A program made the position numbers and the translations under genes. Positions 21,011-33,520 of a DNA stretch of 64,000 nucleotides are shown piece after piece; within the stretch, counting starts at the first letter, position 1, and each line of letters opens with the position of its first letter. Location of the stretch: positions 122,409,411 through 122,473,410 of the forward strand of contig NC_092811.1 of the NCBI RefSeq assembly GCF_040954645.1, read 5' to 3'. The notes under the pieces are model-generated. The model did no database searches and was not told the DNA's origin. It was given only the letters and a program-made list of their open reading frames with translations. The stretch is from Diabrotica undecimpunctata. Lineage: Eukaryota > Arthropoda > Insecta > Coleoptera > Chrysomelidae.

Positions 21011-22329
21011 GTTCTTCTTCTTTGACGTCAAACACACGGCAGAATAACTTAACTTACATATTTAGCAGCACTTTTCTTGGATGATGTTGAAGTAGCATAT
21101 GAATCAGTTTGTTTGTTAACCTTAAAATACAAAATGGTAAATTTGTTCCAAATGCCAACTATCGGTTTCTATACACACAAGGTAATCTACGTCAGAAATC
21201 ATAATAACACGCTAATATGATCTCAAAATAACCATCACGGTATAGTTTTCTTATGATAGGAGCCAACTAATTCTCTGCTTTTTTGAACATATAGAATGTG
21301 TTTTCTCCCTGTTGTTTCCCCGTTGTCTTGTGGAGTTTTATGAAGAATAGAAGCATGTAATTACCTAGACAATACACTAATAATTACACCTTGGAATAAA
21401 ATAATGAAAAAGAAAAAACCATAAATACTAGTATATAGTTTAAAGCTTCTTTCCATACTATTGTGCTTTCAATCCAGATGGAATGACATCGCGAGAAATC
21501 GCGACTTTTCATTTTTGAACACTGTTTTTCTCGCTTCCAATTTTACCGGAGTGTGCAGTTTTGAGTACTTTTATGAAACGCAATATTTATTGATTTATTT
21601 TGTCACATAGCTATAAGCTTTTATTAAGCTTACTAAAGGACTACGTCATATATCACAAGTTATATACAAAAGAGTTATATCAAAAATAATACTTGATTAA
21701 AACTTTATTGAACGAAACCTGAAACTTATTATTGATGTAGTCCTTACAATATACAACCTACTCCTTGTATACCTACGTGGTCTACAGTAGGGATGAAAAG
21801 TGAGATAATAGTTTTGGCAACTCGTCCGAAAAGTTTCTGATGGTATCGGAGATTGGACAACGGTCGGATAGATTCGAATGCTCAAAACGTGCTCGTTAGT
21901 GCTGTTTTATGGGGCTGAGTAAGTTTTAGATACAAACCGTCGACTGTGGACTTGTTTAACTTTGCTAATAACTAGTTCAGGCGACTGCACATTAAGGCGT
22001 TTTATTGCGGTTTAATATCGGCACGAGTTGGACGAGGACGATAACTTTTTTTAGAGACGACTAAGAACTGAGTAATTTGTAGTGTGAGTGTTTATATATA
22101 GTTTTATAATTAAACTTTCTGTATACTATATAAGGAATTTATGACAGAAAATAACAAACTGCATTAAATAAAAGATATACTAAACCACATTTGAATAATA
22201 GATAATAAGTCTTTCCATGTTTCCTGTCTGCGTTAATTCCAAAAATTCCTTTGATTTTAGTGAATGTTAAGTCGTTCAAATGAAAGTTCGTTATAATTAC
22301 TCTTAACTGAGTATATATTATGTAATCAT
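21011..22329. other. No recognisable gene
   Basis: Only AT-rich unique-looking sequence was seen. A small hairpin TCGCGA-GAAA-TCGCGA lies near 21490. No gene or terminal repeats were found. Confidence 0.5.
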
Positions 22330-23508
22330 TTAACACTTTAACTGCCATGTGTAGCAGATATGGACACAGGCAATTTTCAATGCCTGGTCCATATATCCAG
22401 GCCTGGACAAAAGCAATGTGTCCGTGGCTGGTACACATTTACCGTGTATTTAAATAGGAATATCATTGAGTCTGGCGTAGAACTATGACATTTAAAAATA
22501 TCCTGGAAATTTTTTAATTTTTGAAGGTATAAGGGATAATAAAAAAAATTAAATATACATCAACTTTTTTTTTATTTTTATGATAGTACAGAATATTATA
22601 TAGGTAGTCTAAACACATAAAAGGGCTGTCTTCACATCTGTTGCATGTACATGTTACTCGTTTTGTGTTTTTTTACAGCATAAATTCGACCATGTAGTTC
22701 AGAGTTTTTTTTGTAACAAATCGTGCATCTACCTCTTTTATTCAAAGCATTTTGAGTAAGTTCATGTTTGGTTTGATCTTGTATAGGAAGAGGTAGATTA
22801 CTAGATTGAAGAAGTTGCAGGACACATTTTCTTTGAATTTTATAACTGACATTTTGCTTTGATTGATGTTATTGAAAGTAATAAGAGCATTCACCAATGA
22901 AGTACCAGTAATCATTTCAAATGCCACTTTTCTGTACCATTTCACATGCTTTCGTAAGCAGTTTGAGTAAGCTGTGTTTTGATCTGACATGTCCATAAAC
23001 GCTTTTGCGTTATTGTACTCGACAATGGCTGCACTGGCTGTTTTTTTAGGACCTTCCCTATGCATTACCTCTATCATATCATCTCTATGTTTTGTAGACA
23101 GAAAAAGTACGTCTCTCTTGTCATGCCATTTCATAACTATCTTTATAACTTCATAATAGCATTTTTGTTTTGTTTGGCAATGATCTCCCCTTTCTTGAGT
23201 TTGGCTTCTACAACATCTTTGGGAAGATTTTTTCGGTTTTTTCTTAACGTTCCAATAAGATGAGTGGATCTAGTTTTTAAAATTTCAGCAAGATTAACCG
23301 ATGTATACCAGTTGTTTGTAATAAAAGTCCTACCTACAATAAAGGTTTAATCATTTCCATAACTACCCTTTCAGCAACCGGTTGTCCATTAATTTTTTCT
23401 TTACCACAATATATTTTAATTGTATGGGTATAGCCTTCTAACAAACAAATGTTAAACAACTTTATTCCAAACTTATGACGTTTTCCTTTCACGTACTGTC
23501 GAAAAGAT

Positions 23509-25237
23509 TCTTCTTCTTAAAGTTCCATCTCCTATCGGAGGTTGGATATTATAACGGCTATGGTCACTTTCTTGGCTGCTGCTCTGAAAAGTTGTAGGGA
23601 ACTACAGTTAAACCATTCTCTAAGGTTTCTCAGCCAGGGGATGCGTCTTCTTCCTATGCTTCTTCTTCCTTGGATCTTTCCTTGCATAATAATTCTCAGC
23701 AGCTCATATTTTTCTCCTCTGGTTATGTGACCCAAATACCCTAGTTTTCTTCTTTTTATGCTGTTCATAATTTCTAACTCCTTAATTAGACGTCGTAGTA
23801 CCTCAGCATTGGTAATCCTTTGAACCCACTGAATTTTTAATATTCTTCTGTAACACCACATTTCGAACGCTTCTATTTTTCTTATGTGTTGTTTCTTCAA
23901 TGTCCAAGCTTCCATTCCATATAGTAAGATAGAAAATATGTAACATCTTAGAGCCCTCAATCTGAGATGCAACTGAAGGTCTCTGTTGGTAAGCATTGTC
24001 TTCATTTTTCACAAATGCTTGCCTTGCAGTTTCAATTCGGACTTTGATTTCTCTGCTTTGGTCATTTTTGTCATCAACCCAGGTTCCCAGATATTTGTAT
24101 GTCTCTACTTTTTCTATTTGGGTTTGCTCTATCATTAATCTTTCATTTCCATGTTGCGTTTTTGAGACAATCATAAATTTAGTTTTTCTTTTATTTATTT
24201 TTAGTCCGTATCTAATGCAATAATGTTAGTGTTAGTTAGTGTTAATTGTATTTACCAATTCTTGTAGCGATTCCAGGGTGTCTGCCATTATAACGGTGTC
24301 ATCAGCGAATCTTATGTTATTTACTATTCTTCCGTTTACAGAGATTCCATCACCCAGATCCGCTATCGCTTCCTGGAATATGGATTCACTGTACACGTTA
24401 AACAGTAATGGTGACAGAACACAGCGCTGTCTTACTCCTCTCTGTATATCTATATTTTTGGACTTTTGTTCTTCTATCTTTATATTAGCCTTTTGATTCC
24501 AATACAGATTGATAATGATTCGTAAGTCTCGTCTGTCTATATCTTTGTTTCTCAGTACTTCTATTAGTTTTTCATGTCGGACCCTGTTGAATGCCTTCGC
24601 GAAGTCGATGAAACAGGAATAAATATCTAGGTTCATATCTAAGCATCTTTGAGAGAGGACATTAAAAGCAAACAATGCCTCTCTCGTTCCCAGTCTCTTG
24701 TGGAACCCAAACTGAGTATCATCCATATCATCTTCTAGTTTTCTATATAATCTTCCATGAATCACCTTTAGAAATATTTTGAGGGTATGGCTTATTAGTG
24801 ATATTGTCCTATAGTCTGAACAATCTTTGGCATATACTGTTTTTGGTATTGCTACAAAGGTGGACACCAACCATTCCTGTGGGATTTTTCCAGTTTTATA
24901 TACTTCATTAAATAGGTCCAGAAGTACAGGTAGAGTTTCATCGTCTAGACATTTCAGTAGTTCCGCAGGTATTTCGTCTGGACCATGTTTTGAAAAACTG
25001 TAGTTTTTCCGTTTTTTGCGTTTCGTATTGCTTGCTGGATTTCCTCTATTATGATCTCTGGCCCCGTTTCGCTGTCGATTTCTTCCGATTCTTGTCGATT
25101 ATCCTCAAACAGATCTGTTATGTATGTCTTCCATTTTCTTAATTTCTCTTTAATTTCTATAATGATTTTTCCATTTGCGTCTTTCAGAAGGGCATCTTTC
25201 TTTTTTCTCAGTGTATTTGTCATTGGTCGATTGTCAT
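23509..25237 (-). mobile_element. LINE inserted into the piggyBac transposase
   Basis: The 1729-bp insertion is bounded by the perfect 12-bp direct repeat TGTCGAAAAGAT (23497-23508, 25238-25249). Its 3' end on the minus strand is a GAA-rich tail, as in the relative at 62.1-62.8 kb. It is 5'-truncated and lacks the endonuclease domain. Confidence 0.93.
23532..25223 (-). pseudogene. LINE reverse transcriptase, frameshifted
   Basis: Minus-strand segments in order: linker (25223-24960, KLRKWKTYITDLFEDNRQ, ending IQQAIRNAKNGKT); the RT palm (24870-24232) with FVAIPKTVYAKDCSDYRTIS, IDFAKAFNRVRHEKL, GVRQRCVLSPLLFNVYSE and catalytic IRFADDTVIM; then thumb and C-terminal region (24174-23532) with YKYLGTWVDD, LLYGMEAWTLKK, AFEMWCYRRILKI and LRNLREWFNCSSLQLFRAAA. 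At least three frameshifts separate them. The FADD catalytic motif is intact. Its closest relative in the window is at 62.1-62.8 kb. Confidence 0.88.
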
Positions 25238-26624
25238 TGTCGAAAAGATAACTTGCCTCTAAACGGGATCATAGTTGTATCAATGCAAATAGTTGAGCCT
25301 GTTGAGCAAATCATACATCGATGAAAATTAGCGTTCATTTCATTGACCAGACATTGAATTTTATGAAGTCTGTCATTTTCAGAACACTCGTCATTGTTTG
25401 CTAGATGAAACATGCGCAAGAGCAATTCGAACCAATTTCGGAACATGTATTTAGCAATATCACTTTTATATAATGAATTTTGCGCTAATAATCAACTAAT
25501 GACGGCTTTGAGTCTAGTCCCATCCAAAGAAGAAGTGCTATGAATCTACGCATTTCAGTGTAGTTAGTCTCTTTACAATAATTAAAACGTGACTCTTTCG
25601 TAATTGTTTCATTTACTATTCCAGTAAGAATTTGTTGCTCTTCATACCTATTTGTTTCGAGAACAATCATATTTATAACATCTTCAGAGACAAACAGTTC
25701 ATTCTTACCAGCCATTTCGTTTTTCAAATGTTCAGGAATGCCAAAGGTCAAAGGTTAATAAAAAATTGGGAAATTTACGGAAATAGGTTCCCAATTTGAA
25801 TCTTGTAAAGAATTTTCTGTTATCTACCAAAAAATCATCATCTTGAGTCAAAGAACTGTCTGATTCTTCCTCCATTACTCGAGATAACTGAACACGGGAA
25901 GGTCCTGCAGAAGTATCGGGTTCTACGTCTCCTACAAAAAAATATGGATATATTAGTCCATTTTCAGATAATGCTTACTCTATCTATGCGCAAATCAAGG
26001 TTTTGTGACAATTTAAATGATATATTTATAATACGTAAAAAAATCGGATTATACAAACAAAAATTTTATTTAAGGTTCATTGTTGGATTCACTCAACCTC
26101 AACGCTGCATCTATATTATATGTAGGATCCAAATCATAATCCAAATAATCAGAATAAATCATCACTCATGTTCATTTTTCTAAACTCCTCTAACTCACCG
26201 GCAGCCTCTTCTGCTTATAATTCCAACTCTAAATAACGGAGTTGTTTGTTATTGTGCGCCATATTAACATTTTTCAATCGTGAAGTCGACGATGCACTTC
26301 CATCGGAAGTAAATAACAAACTAAAACATCTTACACCTGTCTGTCACTCTCTTACTGCAAAGATAACATACTATTTGACCTTCAATGTCCATCTGTCGTT
26401 GATATGTCCTGCAACTAGACATTAGTAACAATTTCACAATCGCATGCATCGTGCACCATATGAGGACACAGCAATTTTTACAAAAATAACCAAAAAACAA
26501 ATCTGATTTTATGATTTTTGCTAAAAACAAAGACAAATAGAGTAATTAAGAAGAAACAAATATTTTGTCCCAGAAGACCCGGTACAAAATTTACTCTGAA
26601 TTTACCTGGCAGTTAAAGTGTTAA

Positions 26625-27559
26625 TGTATTTTTATTGTCTGGCTAACTGGTCTTTACCAAAGCCATCCAATTAAAAAAATGTATTTTTATTTTAATAATA
26701 ATTTTTGTGATAAAACTTGTACCTATATTAAACAAATCGAAACAACCCTATTTCTCTTTTCGGGTTTCATATTTTCCACTGAATTTGAACTTGACAAAGA
26801 AAAGAAACGGCGCTTTTGGAAAACATAATTTCACGGCAAACAAAACATTTTCAGCGAAACCGGCATTCCAGACTCAACAATAACAGCGGTGACCTCTGAC
26901 ATTATTACTGTTATTGATATAAAGTTGGTTTTGGGGTTGCGTTACAAATCCCCCGATGGTCTGACGTTATTCTGCCTAGTGTAAGCCTGGTACAAAATGT
27001 CACGATGTGGGCGGATGTAGATCTCTTACTCGGTTCAAAGAGATACAAAATTTAATAATTCAAATCGTTTTAATGGAAAACAACTGAAAACGACGGTGTT
27101 CTCCTAAATGTCAAATGCTCAATAAGAGCTGCTGTTCAATTATGGACTGTTCACTGTTTCGAATCAATTTTAATTTAATTCTAAAGCATTTATGAAAAGC
27201 AGGTATAGAAATTTATTTTTGAATTTTTATTTAAAATATCGTTTATTAATATTGATAAATAAATTTGATAAAATACACTGCTGAAAAACTCTTAATGTTT
27301 GTAATTTTATTCTTCAAATGTTGCTATTCTTAAGAAGTTTCTTCTGCTTTTTTTTTTAGTCGTATTTTTAACTTTGACTTTCGCCATCTTTAAAACAATC
27401 TTCCTGATGGTCTGGTGTCTGCTGATGGTCTGGTATTCTGAATCCAAACAGGTCGTAACTTTTAACACTAGAAATACAAAAAGAATAACCGAAAAAAGCA
27501 GAAACACATATATCACAGAAAGTGATGGAGTCGAAAAAAACTGGACAATAAATAATTAA
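26625..27559. other. No recognisable gene
   Basis: Flanking DNA of the piggyBac element. A slightly less AT-rich stretch at 26925-27010 has no identifiable structure. Short overlapping open frames near 27300-27580 on both strands show no family motif. Confidence 0.5.
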
Positions 27560-29130
27560 GTCTAATATCTTAGCCTCGGTCAAGGAAGTTCTTGGTGAAA
27601 GAAATATAAATAAAATTAAATCGTTCCCAAGGCGAAGTACTCCATGGTTTTGTATAGAAGTGAAGGAAAAATGTAAATAAAAGAAAATAGCTTACCTGAA
27701 ATACATGTCAACCATAACACACAAGAGGCATACTATAATTACAAAATAATTAGAAACGAAATAAAAAATGATCACCTGGAACGCTTTTCGAAAGAAATGG
27801 AACATGATTTCTACGGTCTGCAAAAGGAAAAATGGCGCTTCATAAGAGGTCAAAGAACGGAGGTAAAGGGACTAATAGAACCAAAACACATAGAAAAGGA
27901 GAACGGGCGAACTAGTTGTACTATTCAAAAAAGGAGATAAAAAAACAACAAACTACAGAGGTATAAACTTAAATACTACGCTAAAACTTTACAAAAATTT
28001 TACAAGTGATAATAAATCAGAGGATAAGTTTAGTAGATGAACAACAGAGTTTTCGTAGTGGAAGATCGTGTACAGATGCAATATTCGTTATAAAGCAAAT
28101 TACTGAGAAATCACTAAAGTATAATAGATCAGCATTTCTGTGTCTGATTGACCTAAAGAAAGCATTTGACAGAATCAAATATGTAATCCATCTTCTGTAT
28201 AATAGAGAAGTTCGCCTAAATATTATAAAAACTATCGAAAACATCTACCAAAACAGAGTAGATGGACAACGTACAGAACCTATAGAAATAGGAAGCGGAA
28301 TAAGACAAAGGGATTCATTGAGCCCCATGCTCTTCAATTTGATCATGGATGAAATCATCAAAAGCGTTAACAAAGGCAGAGGATACAGAATGGAAAACAA
28401 AGAAATAAAAATACCCTGTTAAGCAGACGACGCAATATTGATAGCCCAAGATAAAGGTAGTCTGCAAAGACTGGTCAACAGATTTAACATAAGAGCAAAA
28501 GAATTTAATATGACAATCTCATCTAAGAAAACTAAAACAATAGTAGTCAGCAAAGAACCAACTGATGTAAAATAGAAATTTATGGCATCAGTATTATACA
28601 AGTAATGGAAATACAATACCTGGGAATTATACTGTCCAGCTATGGAGACCTGGACAAAGAAGTGAGAGATCAAGTACAAAAAGCAAATAGACTGGCAGGA
28701 TGCCTTAATAACACTATATGTCGAAATATACACATTAACACTGAGATGAAGTCAATAATTTATAAAACCAGTGTAAGACCAATAATGACATATGCCTCAG
28801 AAACAAGACCCGTCGCAGCCACAACGCAAGGGCTACTGGAAACGGCAGAGATGAGAATACTGAGAAGAATTACAAGAAATACGCTGAGAGATCGAAAGTG
28901 AAGACATTAGAAGAAAATCTAACGTTCAGTGTATAAATGAATGGACAAAAAATAGAAAAAAAGAATGGAATGACCACATTAGCAGAATGAAGGAGGCCCG
29001 TGTCGTCAAAATAGCAAGAGATAAGTCACCAATCGGCAGAAGAAGGCAGAAGGTGGAATGACAACCTCCCATAGAGGTATTAATCCACCAATGAACAAGC
29101 AGAATTGTTTATAAAATAGAAAAAAAAGAA
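27560..29130 (+). pseudogene. LINE reverse transcriptase, deleted and stop-bearing
   Basis: The plus strand starts inside the endonuclease-RT linker (VLGERNINKIKSFPRRSTPWF), has a deletion near 27900, then gives QRISLVDEQQSFRSGRSCTD, LCLIDLKKAFDRIK and GSGIRQRDSLSPMLFNLIMD (28006-28422). A TAA replaces the Tyr codon of the catalytic YADD (ADDAILIA follows). Thumb sequences (MEIQYLGIILSSYGDLDKEV, RPIMTYASETRPV) and an ARDKSPIGRRR tail with a GAA/AAG-rich 3' end follow. The copy at 58.7-60.7 kb is the same family. Confidence 0.85.
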
Positions 29131-29863
29131 GAAGAAAAAATACAAAATATCGTCTTAGAAGCACCGAAAATTACAATACAAACACCGGGGTACTCTCGAC
29201 GGCTACAAATAGCAAAGTTGCTCGAAATGATATCTGTCCTAGATGAGGTGACAGCCACAACTCCCATGCACGAGTTTTATAAAATCAAAGCCTAATAATA
29301 ACAAAAAAACAAAAATATGTTATAGATATAGATCAAGAAGAGCAAAGAAAATAATATATTGTTACGCCAAGCCCTTGTTACGCCCCTGATCGAGCTCGAT
29401 CGACGATTCGAACTTCAGGTGTACTAAGACCGCCGAGAGAATTCTATTTTGTTCTCGGAGTGTTTCGAACAGTGAGATGAAATGAGATGAAATAAATGTT
29501 ATAAATTAATCGTACTTTATTGTTAATGTTAGAAGAATTTAAATAAATTTAAAAAAACATTACAATATACTACATTTATCCAACCGACAGTGTTCTATAC
29601 ATGAAAATCTTTATTAAGAATCTACATGTGATAATATCGTGTGGATTTTAGATGCGAATGAAAAATAACGTAGGACGTAGTGGGGGATGAGCGAATAAGT
29701 CTGGCGAAAAAGCACGCATGATGAACTTATAGTACGGAAGCAGCTGTTAAAAACAAAAGAAGGAGACCATCTAAAAATTGGATGGAATTGGTGGAAGGAA
29801 GACCTGTGATCACTAAAAGTGCAAGAAAAGTGGAGGTATATGATTGAAGCCTTAAAGTTATCA
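29131..29863. other. Possible solo-LTR-like patch and LINE-tail scrap
   Basis: At about 29363 a stretch begins TGTTACGCCAAGCCC and is followed by a moderately GC-rich segment then AATAAATGTTATAAATTAATCG, reminiscent of the start of a Gypsy-type LTR. No matching second LTR or target duplication was found. At 29740-29850 an Arg-rich plus-strand frame (KRRRPSKNWME) resembles a LINE C-terminal tail. Both calls are weak. Confidence 0.25.
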
Positions 29864-31860
29864 TCATCATCATTCTCAGCATATTCTACCGATTATGGTG
29901 TAGCCTCCCTTAGATATCCATTCTTCATATCTGCCCTGATTGTTTAAAATTCGCTTTTCCGTGCCATGTTTTATCGGTTTGTTTCCTTATGTCATAGTCT
30001 TATCTTAAATTTTGACGTCTTCTTGGCCTCTTGGTCACCTATTGTCAATTCTTCTAGCTAAATGTCCCGCCCACTGCCATTTTAAAGATTTAATTTTATG
30101 GATTACATCAATAACCTTGCTTTTCTGTCTGATCCATTCTATTCTTTTTCGATCTTTCTTTGTTATACCTAGCATGCATCACTCCATTGACCCTTTGAGT
30201 GACTTTGAGTTTCGATATTATCTCTTTCTTTAGTGTCCAAGTTTCGCAGCCGTATGTCATGATTGGTGGTATACACTGATCGAATTCTTTTTCTTCAGGT
30301 GGATTGGCATCTTCGATTTGAATATAACTGCATTTCTACCAAAAGATGTCCAAGCTAGTTTCATTTTTCTGTTGATTTCTGGAAGTAAGGAGTCAGATTT
30401 ATGTATTAATTGTCCCAGGTATACCTACTCGTCTACTGTCATCAAGTGCAGTGTTGTTTATTATTACATCTTGGACATCCACTAGCTCGTTGTACATGGT
30501 TTTTGTTTTTGTCAAGTTCATTTTTAGCCCAACTTCAGTGCTAGCTGCATTTAGGTCGCTTATAAGAGGAAGAACAAAGCGGGTTCCGTGCAGGAAGATC
30601 GTGCACCGATAACGTATTTTGTCTTAAACAAATAATAGAAAAAAGATCGGCTAAGAATCTAGAAACTCATATTACTTTTGTAGACCTGCAAAAAGCATAT
30701 GACAACATCCCCTTTACAAAACTGTGGACAACGTTGAAAAGATCTAACATCAACCACACATTGATAAATGCTGTACAAGAACTATATAGAGACTCAAAGG
30801 CACAGATAAAAACAGGAAAATATCTAACGGAAGAATTCCTGGTTACAAAAGGCTTGCGACAGGGATGCTGTATGTCACCAACCTTATTCAAGATATATGT
30901 TGCAGCGGCATTGGACAGATGGAAAAGAAAGGTGCATAGGATGAGTATAGAGCTTAGCAATGAATGTATATATACACTCCAGTTTGCTGATGACCAGGTA
31001 GTGCTAGCGACCGACAGGCAAGACATGCAGTACATGCTTAGAAAACTGATAGAAGAATATAACGACTGGGGAATGAATGTCAATACAACAAAAACCAAAT
31101 ATCTTTGTATTGAAAACGAGTCAGATAACATAGACCTCGAAAACGGACAACATATTTCCTGTTGTCAGAGCTATGACTACTTGGGTGTTGCCTTTGACAA
31201 TACAGGAACTGATACACGGGAAATAGAAAAACGAATCACTCAAGCAAAGAAAGTCTTAGGATGTCTCAATGGTATACTGTGGAGTAAAGAGATAACGAAA
31301 GGAAGAAAATTTAATATATATGAGACCATGATTAAAACTACTCTTCTTTATGGCGCTGAAACATGGAGAATTAGTGAAAAGATCAAAAAGCGAATAGAAG
31401 CAGTAGAGATGGATTCAATGAGAAGATCTTTAGGTATTTCCAGACGAGACCGAATCAGAAATGATGTAATAAAACAACGTATGGGAATAGAAGGAAATAT
31501 AACTCAAGATATAGAGAAGAAACAATTAAGGTGGTATGGGCATGTTCAACGGATGCCAGCAACAAGACTCCTTAAAAAAGTAGTAGAATGGCAACCGATA
31601 GGCCGACGGAAAAGAGGAAGACCCAGATTAGAATGGCAACACGGCGTAAACAAGTCCATGAGCGAAAGAAATTAATTTAACAACAAACGACTGCGAAGAT
31701 AGGAAGAGATGGTGTTTAGGTATCGGACAACGTCGAAAGACGTTCTAAACCGATAAGTTCTTGTAGTTCTGCAGGATTATTAGCAATCAGAACGATGTCG
31801 TCTGCAAATCTTAGATGGCTGAGGTATTCTCCATCAATGGATATTCCTTTGTTCTGTCAG
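29864..31860 (-). pseudogene. LINE reverse transcriptase split by a nested LINE
   Basis: The minus strand reads, from 31860, SIDGEYLSHLRFADDIVLIA then NNPAELQELI up to the insertion at 31753. It continues left of 30566 with SDLNAASTEVGLKMNLTKTK and a degraded C-terminal region (KWQWAGHLARRIDNR near 30060). It ends with a GATGATGAT-type 3' tail near 29865. The FADD catalytic motif is present. The right end abuts the next minus-strand LINE. Confidence 0.8.
30567..31752 (+). mobile_element. LINE with a long open RT frame, nested
   Basis: This is a plus-strand 5'-truncated insertion bounded by ATAAG (30562-30566, 31753-31757). Joining the outer sequences restores the codons QELISDL of the host LINE. 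A 370-codon frame (30566-31675) runs without stops through EEEQSGFRAGRSCTDN, TFVDLQKAYDNIPF, GLRQGCCMSPTLFKIYV, the catalytic LQFADDQVVLA, YDYLGVAFDN, LLYGAETWRISEK and the Arg-rich tail GRRKRGRPRLEWQHGV. It lacks the endonuclease and has no start codon of its own, but it is one of the best-preserved RT segments here, implying a relatively recent insertion. Confidence 0.9.
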
Positions 31861-31869
31861 TTCATTTTC

Positions 31870-33520
31870 TTCTTGTTGATGTGCCTACCCGTTACGAATG
31901 TTGGCGATCATCATGGCAATCTTTATCTTATCTGCAGCAGCGCGGAAAAGCTGCACAAATGTTGTATTGAACCAGATTCTGAGGTTCTTTAACCAAGATG
32001 TTCTTCTTCTTCCTGGACCTCGTTTTTCAAATATTTTTGTTTGCAGGATGGCTTGAAGGAGAGCATATCTGGATTCATTTCGCGTAATATGTCCGAAGAA
32101 CTGTAACTTTCGAGATTTGATGGTGGTCAGTACCTCTCTCTTCTTATTCATTCTTCTGAGGACCTTCTCATTTGTGACTTGGTCAGTCCACGGGATCTTA
32201 AGCATTCTCCGATATAGCCACATCTCAAATGCTTCCAGTTTTCTGCACATATTTTCGTTCAAGGTTCACGATTCAACACCATAAAAAAGGACAGAGAAGA
32301 CGTAGCATCGCAGGATTCTTACTTTTGTATCAAGAGAGAGGTTGTGACTCTTGAAAAAGGCCCCCATCCGATTGAAGGTGGATCTAGCTTTTCCGATGCG
32401 TGCTCTAATCTCCTGGTTGTTGGTCCATTCTTCATTTATTATGGTGAAGAGGTAGTTGTAGTGCGTCACTCTTTCTACAGGGGATTGGTTGACGTAGAGT
32501 TGACCTTCTCTTATCCTTTTCTTGCTAATTATCATAAGCTTTGTCTTCTTAACGTTTATATTGAGTCCATATTCTTTTGAGTCCTGTTCATTTTGCTGAA
32601 TATATTTTATAGAGTTGCAGTGAAGAGCTTTGGTGATATTGCGTCTCCTTGTCTGACGCCTCTGGTAGTGGGAAATTCTGGAGTGTTTTCATAAATTTTT
32701 ACCTTAGCTTTTTTGCTTATCTGTATATATTTGCTAAAGTTTCTATATAGGGTTTGTCAATGCCTTGGTTGGTCAAAGCTTCTATTACTGCCATGGGATA
32801 TATAAAATCGAAAGCCCTCTCGAAATCTATTAACATTAATGCTAGCGGTATTACATATTCTTTAGCTCTACTCATTATGTTCGAAGTGTATGAATATGAT
32901 CTATGGTACTAAATTCACTTCTGAAGCCAGCTTGTTCTCTCGGCTCTGCAGCATCTAATGCATGCGTTTGTTAATATGTTGTTGATGATCTTTGTGAATA
33001 TCTTGTATACGATTGGTAGTAGACTTATAGGTCTATAGTTTTTGATATCCACTTTGCTACCTTTCTTATGAATGTGAATTATGTTTGCTGTATTCCAGTG
33101 GTCTGGCATGCATCTCGATCTTAGTAAGTTCGTAAATATCCCTGTAAGATTTTCCAGGTTTTATTGCCAGCGTATTTAAGCAGGTCCACTGTTATACCAT
33201 TGGTTACTGATTACTTCTTAAAGTGTGTCGGGAGCTTTGTATAGTTCGCTGTAGAATTTAGTTACGAGTTGTATTATTTCGTTTCTGTCTGTAATTCTGG
33301 TGTTTTCGTTTGTTAGAGCAACGATTTGCTTCTTCCCAATGATTAATGCTTTTCTTGTTTTCTTATAGTTTTTCCTGTTTTCGATTGCATTTTCTACCAG
33401 TCTTTCATTGTATTTTCTTATGCCGTACTTAATTATTTTCCTTATTGTCTTACAAAGTTCTGTGTAGTATATTCTCTGTATGTTGCTGCTTACTTTCATT
33501 TCCCTTCTTTGTTTTAGCTT
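31870..33520 (-). pseudogene. LINE reverse transcriptase, palm deleted
   Basis: Minus-strand pieces from right to left: linker (33499-33218, ENRKNYKKTRKALIIGKKQI); RT fingers (33109-32915, WNTANIIHIHKKGSKVDIKN then YRPISLLPIVYKIF); GVRQGDAISPKLFTATL near 32680, followed directly by thumb sequence, so the FADD block is deleted; then 32535-31885 with THYNYLFTIINEEWTNNQEI, CYVFSVLFYGVES, AFEMWLYRRMLKIPWTDQVT and VQLFRAAADKIKIAMMIANI. A GAA-rich tail ends it near 31870. Several frameshifts are present. Confidence 0.85.

Larger units (their letters stand above)
22609..26262 (-). pseudogene. piggyBac-like transposase, intron-containing, inactivated
   Basis: Reading leftward: ATG at 26260-26262 (MAHNNKQLRYLELEL, then a TAA); a probable intron 26198-25932 with GTGAGT donor and TTTTTGTAG acceptor that keeps frame; an acidic N-terminal region (DVEPDTSAGPSRVQLSR); EDVINMIVLETNRY and MRRFIALLLWMGL (25751-25485); a segment with ICIDTTMIPFRGKLSFRQ (25446-25234). 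After the LINE it resumes at about 23508 with YVKGKRHKFGIKLF, then FITNNWYTSVNL, KWHDKRDVLFLS, MSDQNTAYSNCLRKHVKWYR and a Cys-rich end (RCTICYKKN, TCTCNRCEDS) with stop near 22609. The first and third catalytic Asp regions are visible; the second (normally TDN) reads TNN. The exon 1 stop, this substitution, frame lesions in the 3' part and the LINE make it dead. Confidence 0.9.
22334..26620 (-). mobile_element. Full-length piggyBac-like transposon split by a LINE
   Basis: Both ends carry TTAA (22330-22333 and 26621-26624), the piggyBac target duplication, followed inward by the 14-bp inverted repeat CACTTTAACTGCCA. Removing the nested LINE and its target copy leaves about 2.5 kb, the usual length of an autonomous piggyBac. 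The transposase pseudogene lies on the minus strand. Confidence 0.93.

Noticed and set aside
29363..29560. Possible Gypsy-type solo LTR beginning TGTTACGCC
   Set aside because: No second copy, no target duplication and no diagnostic internal sequence; kept only as a weak note.
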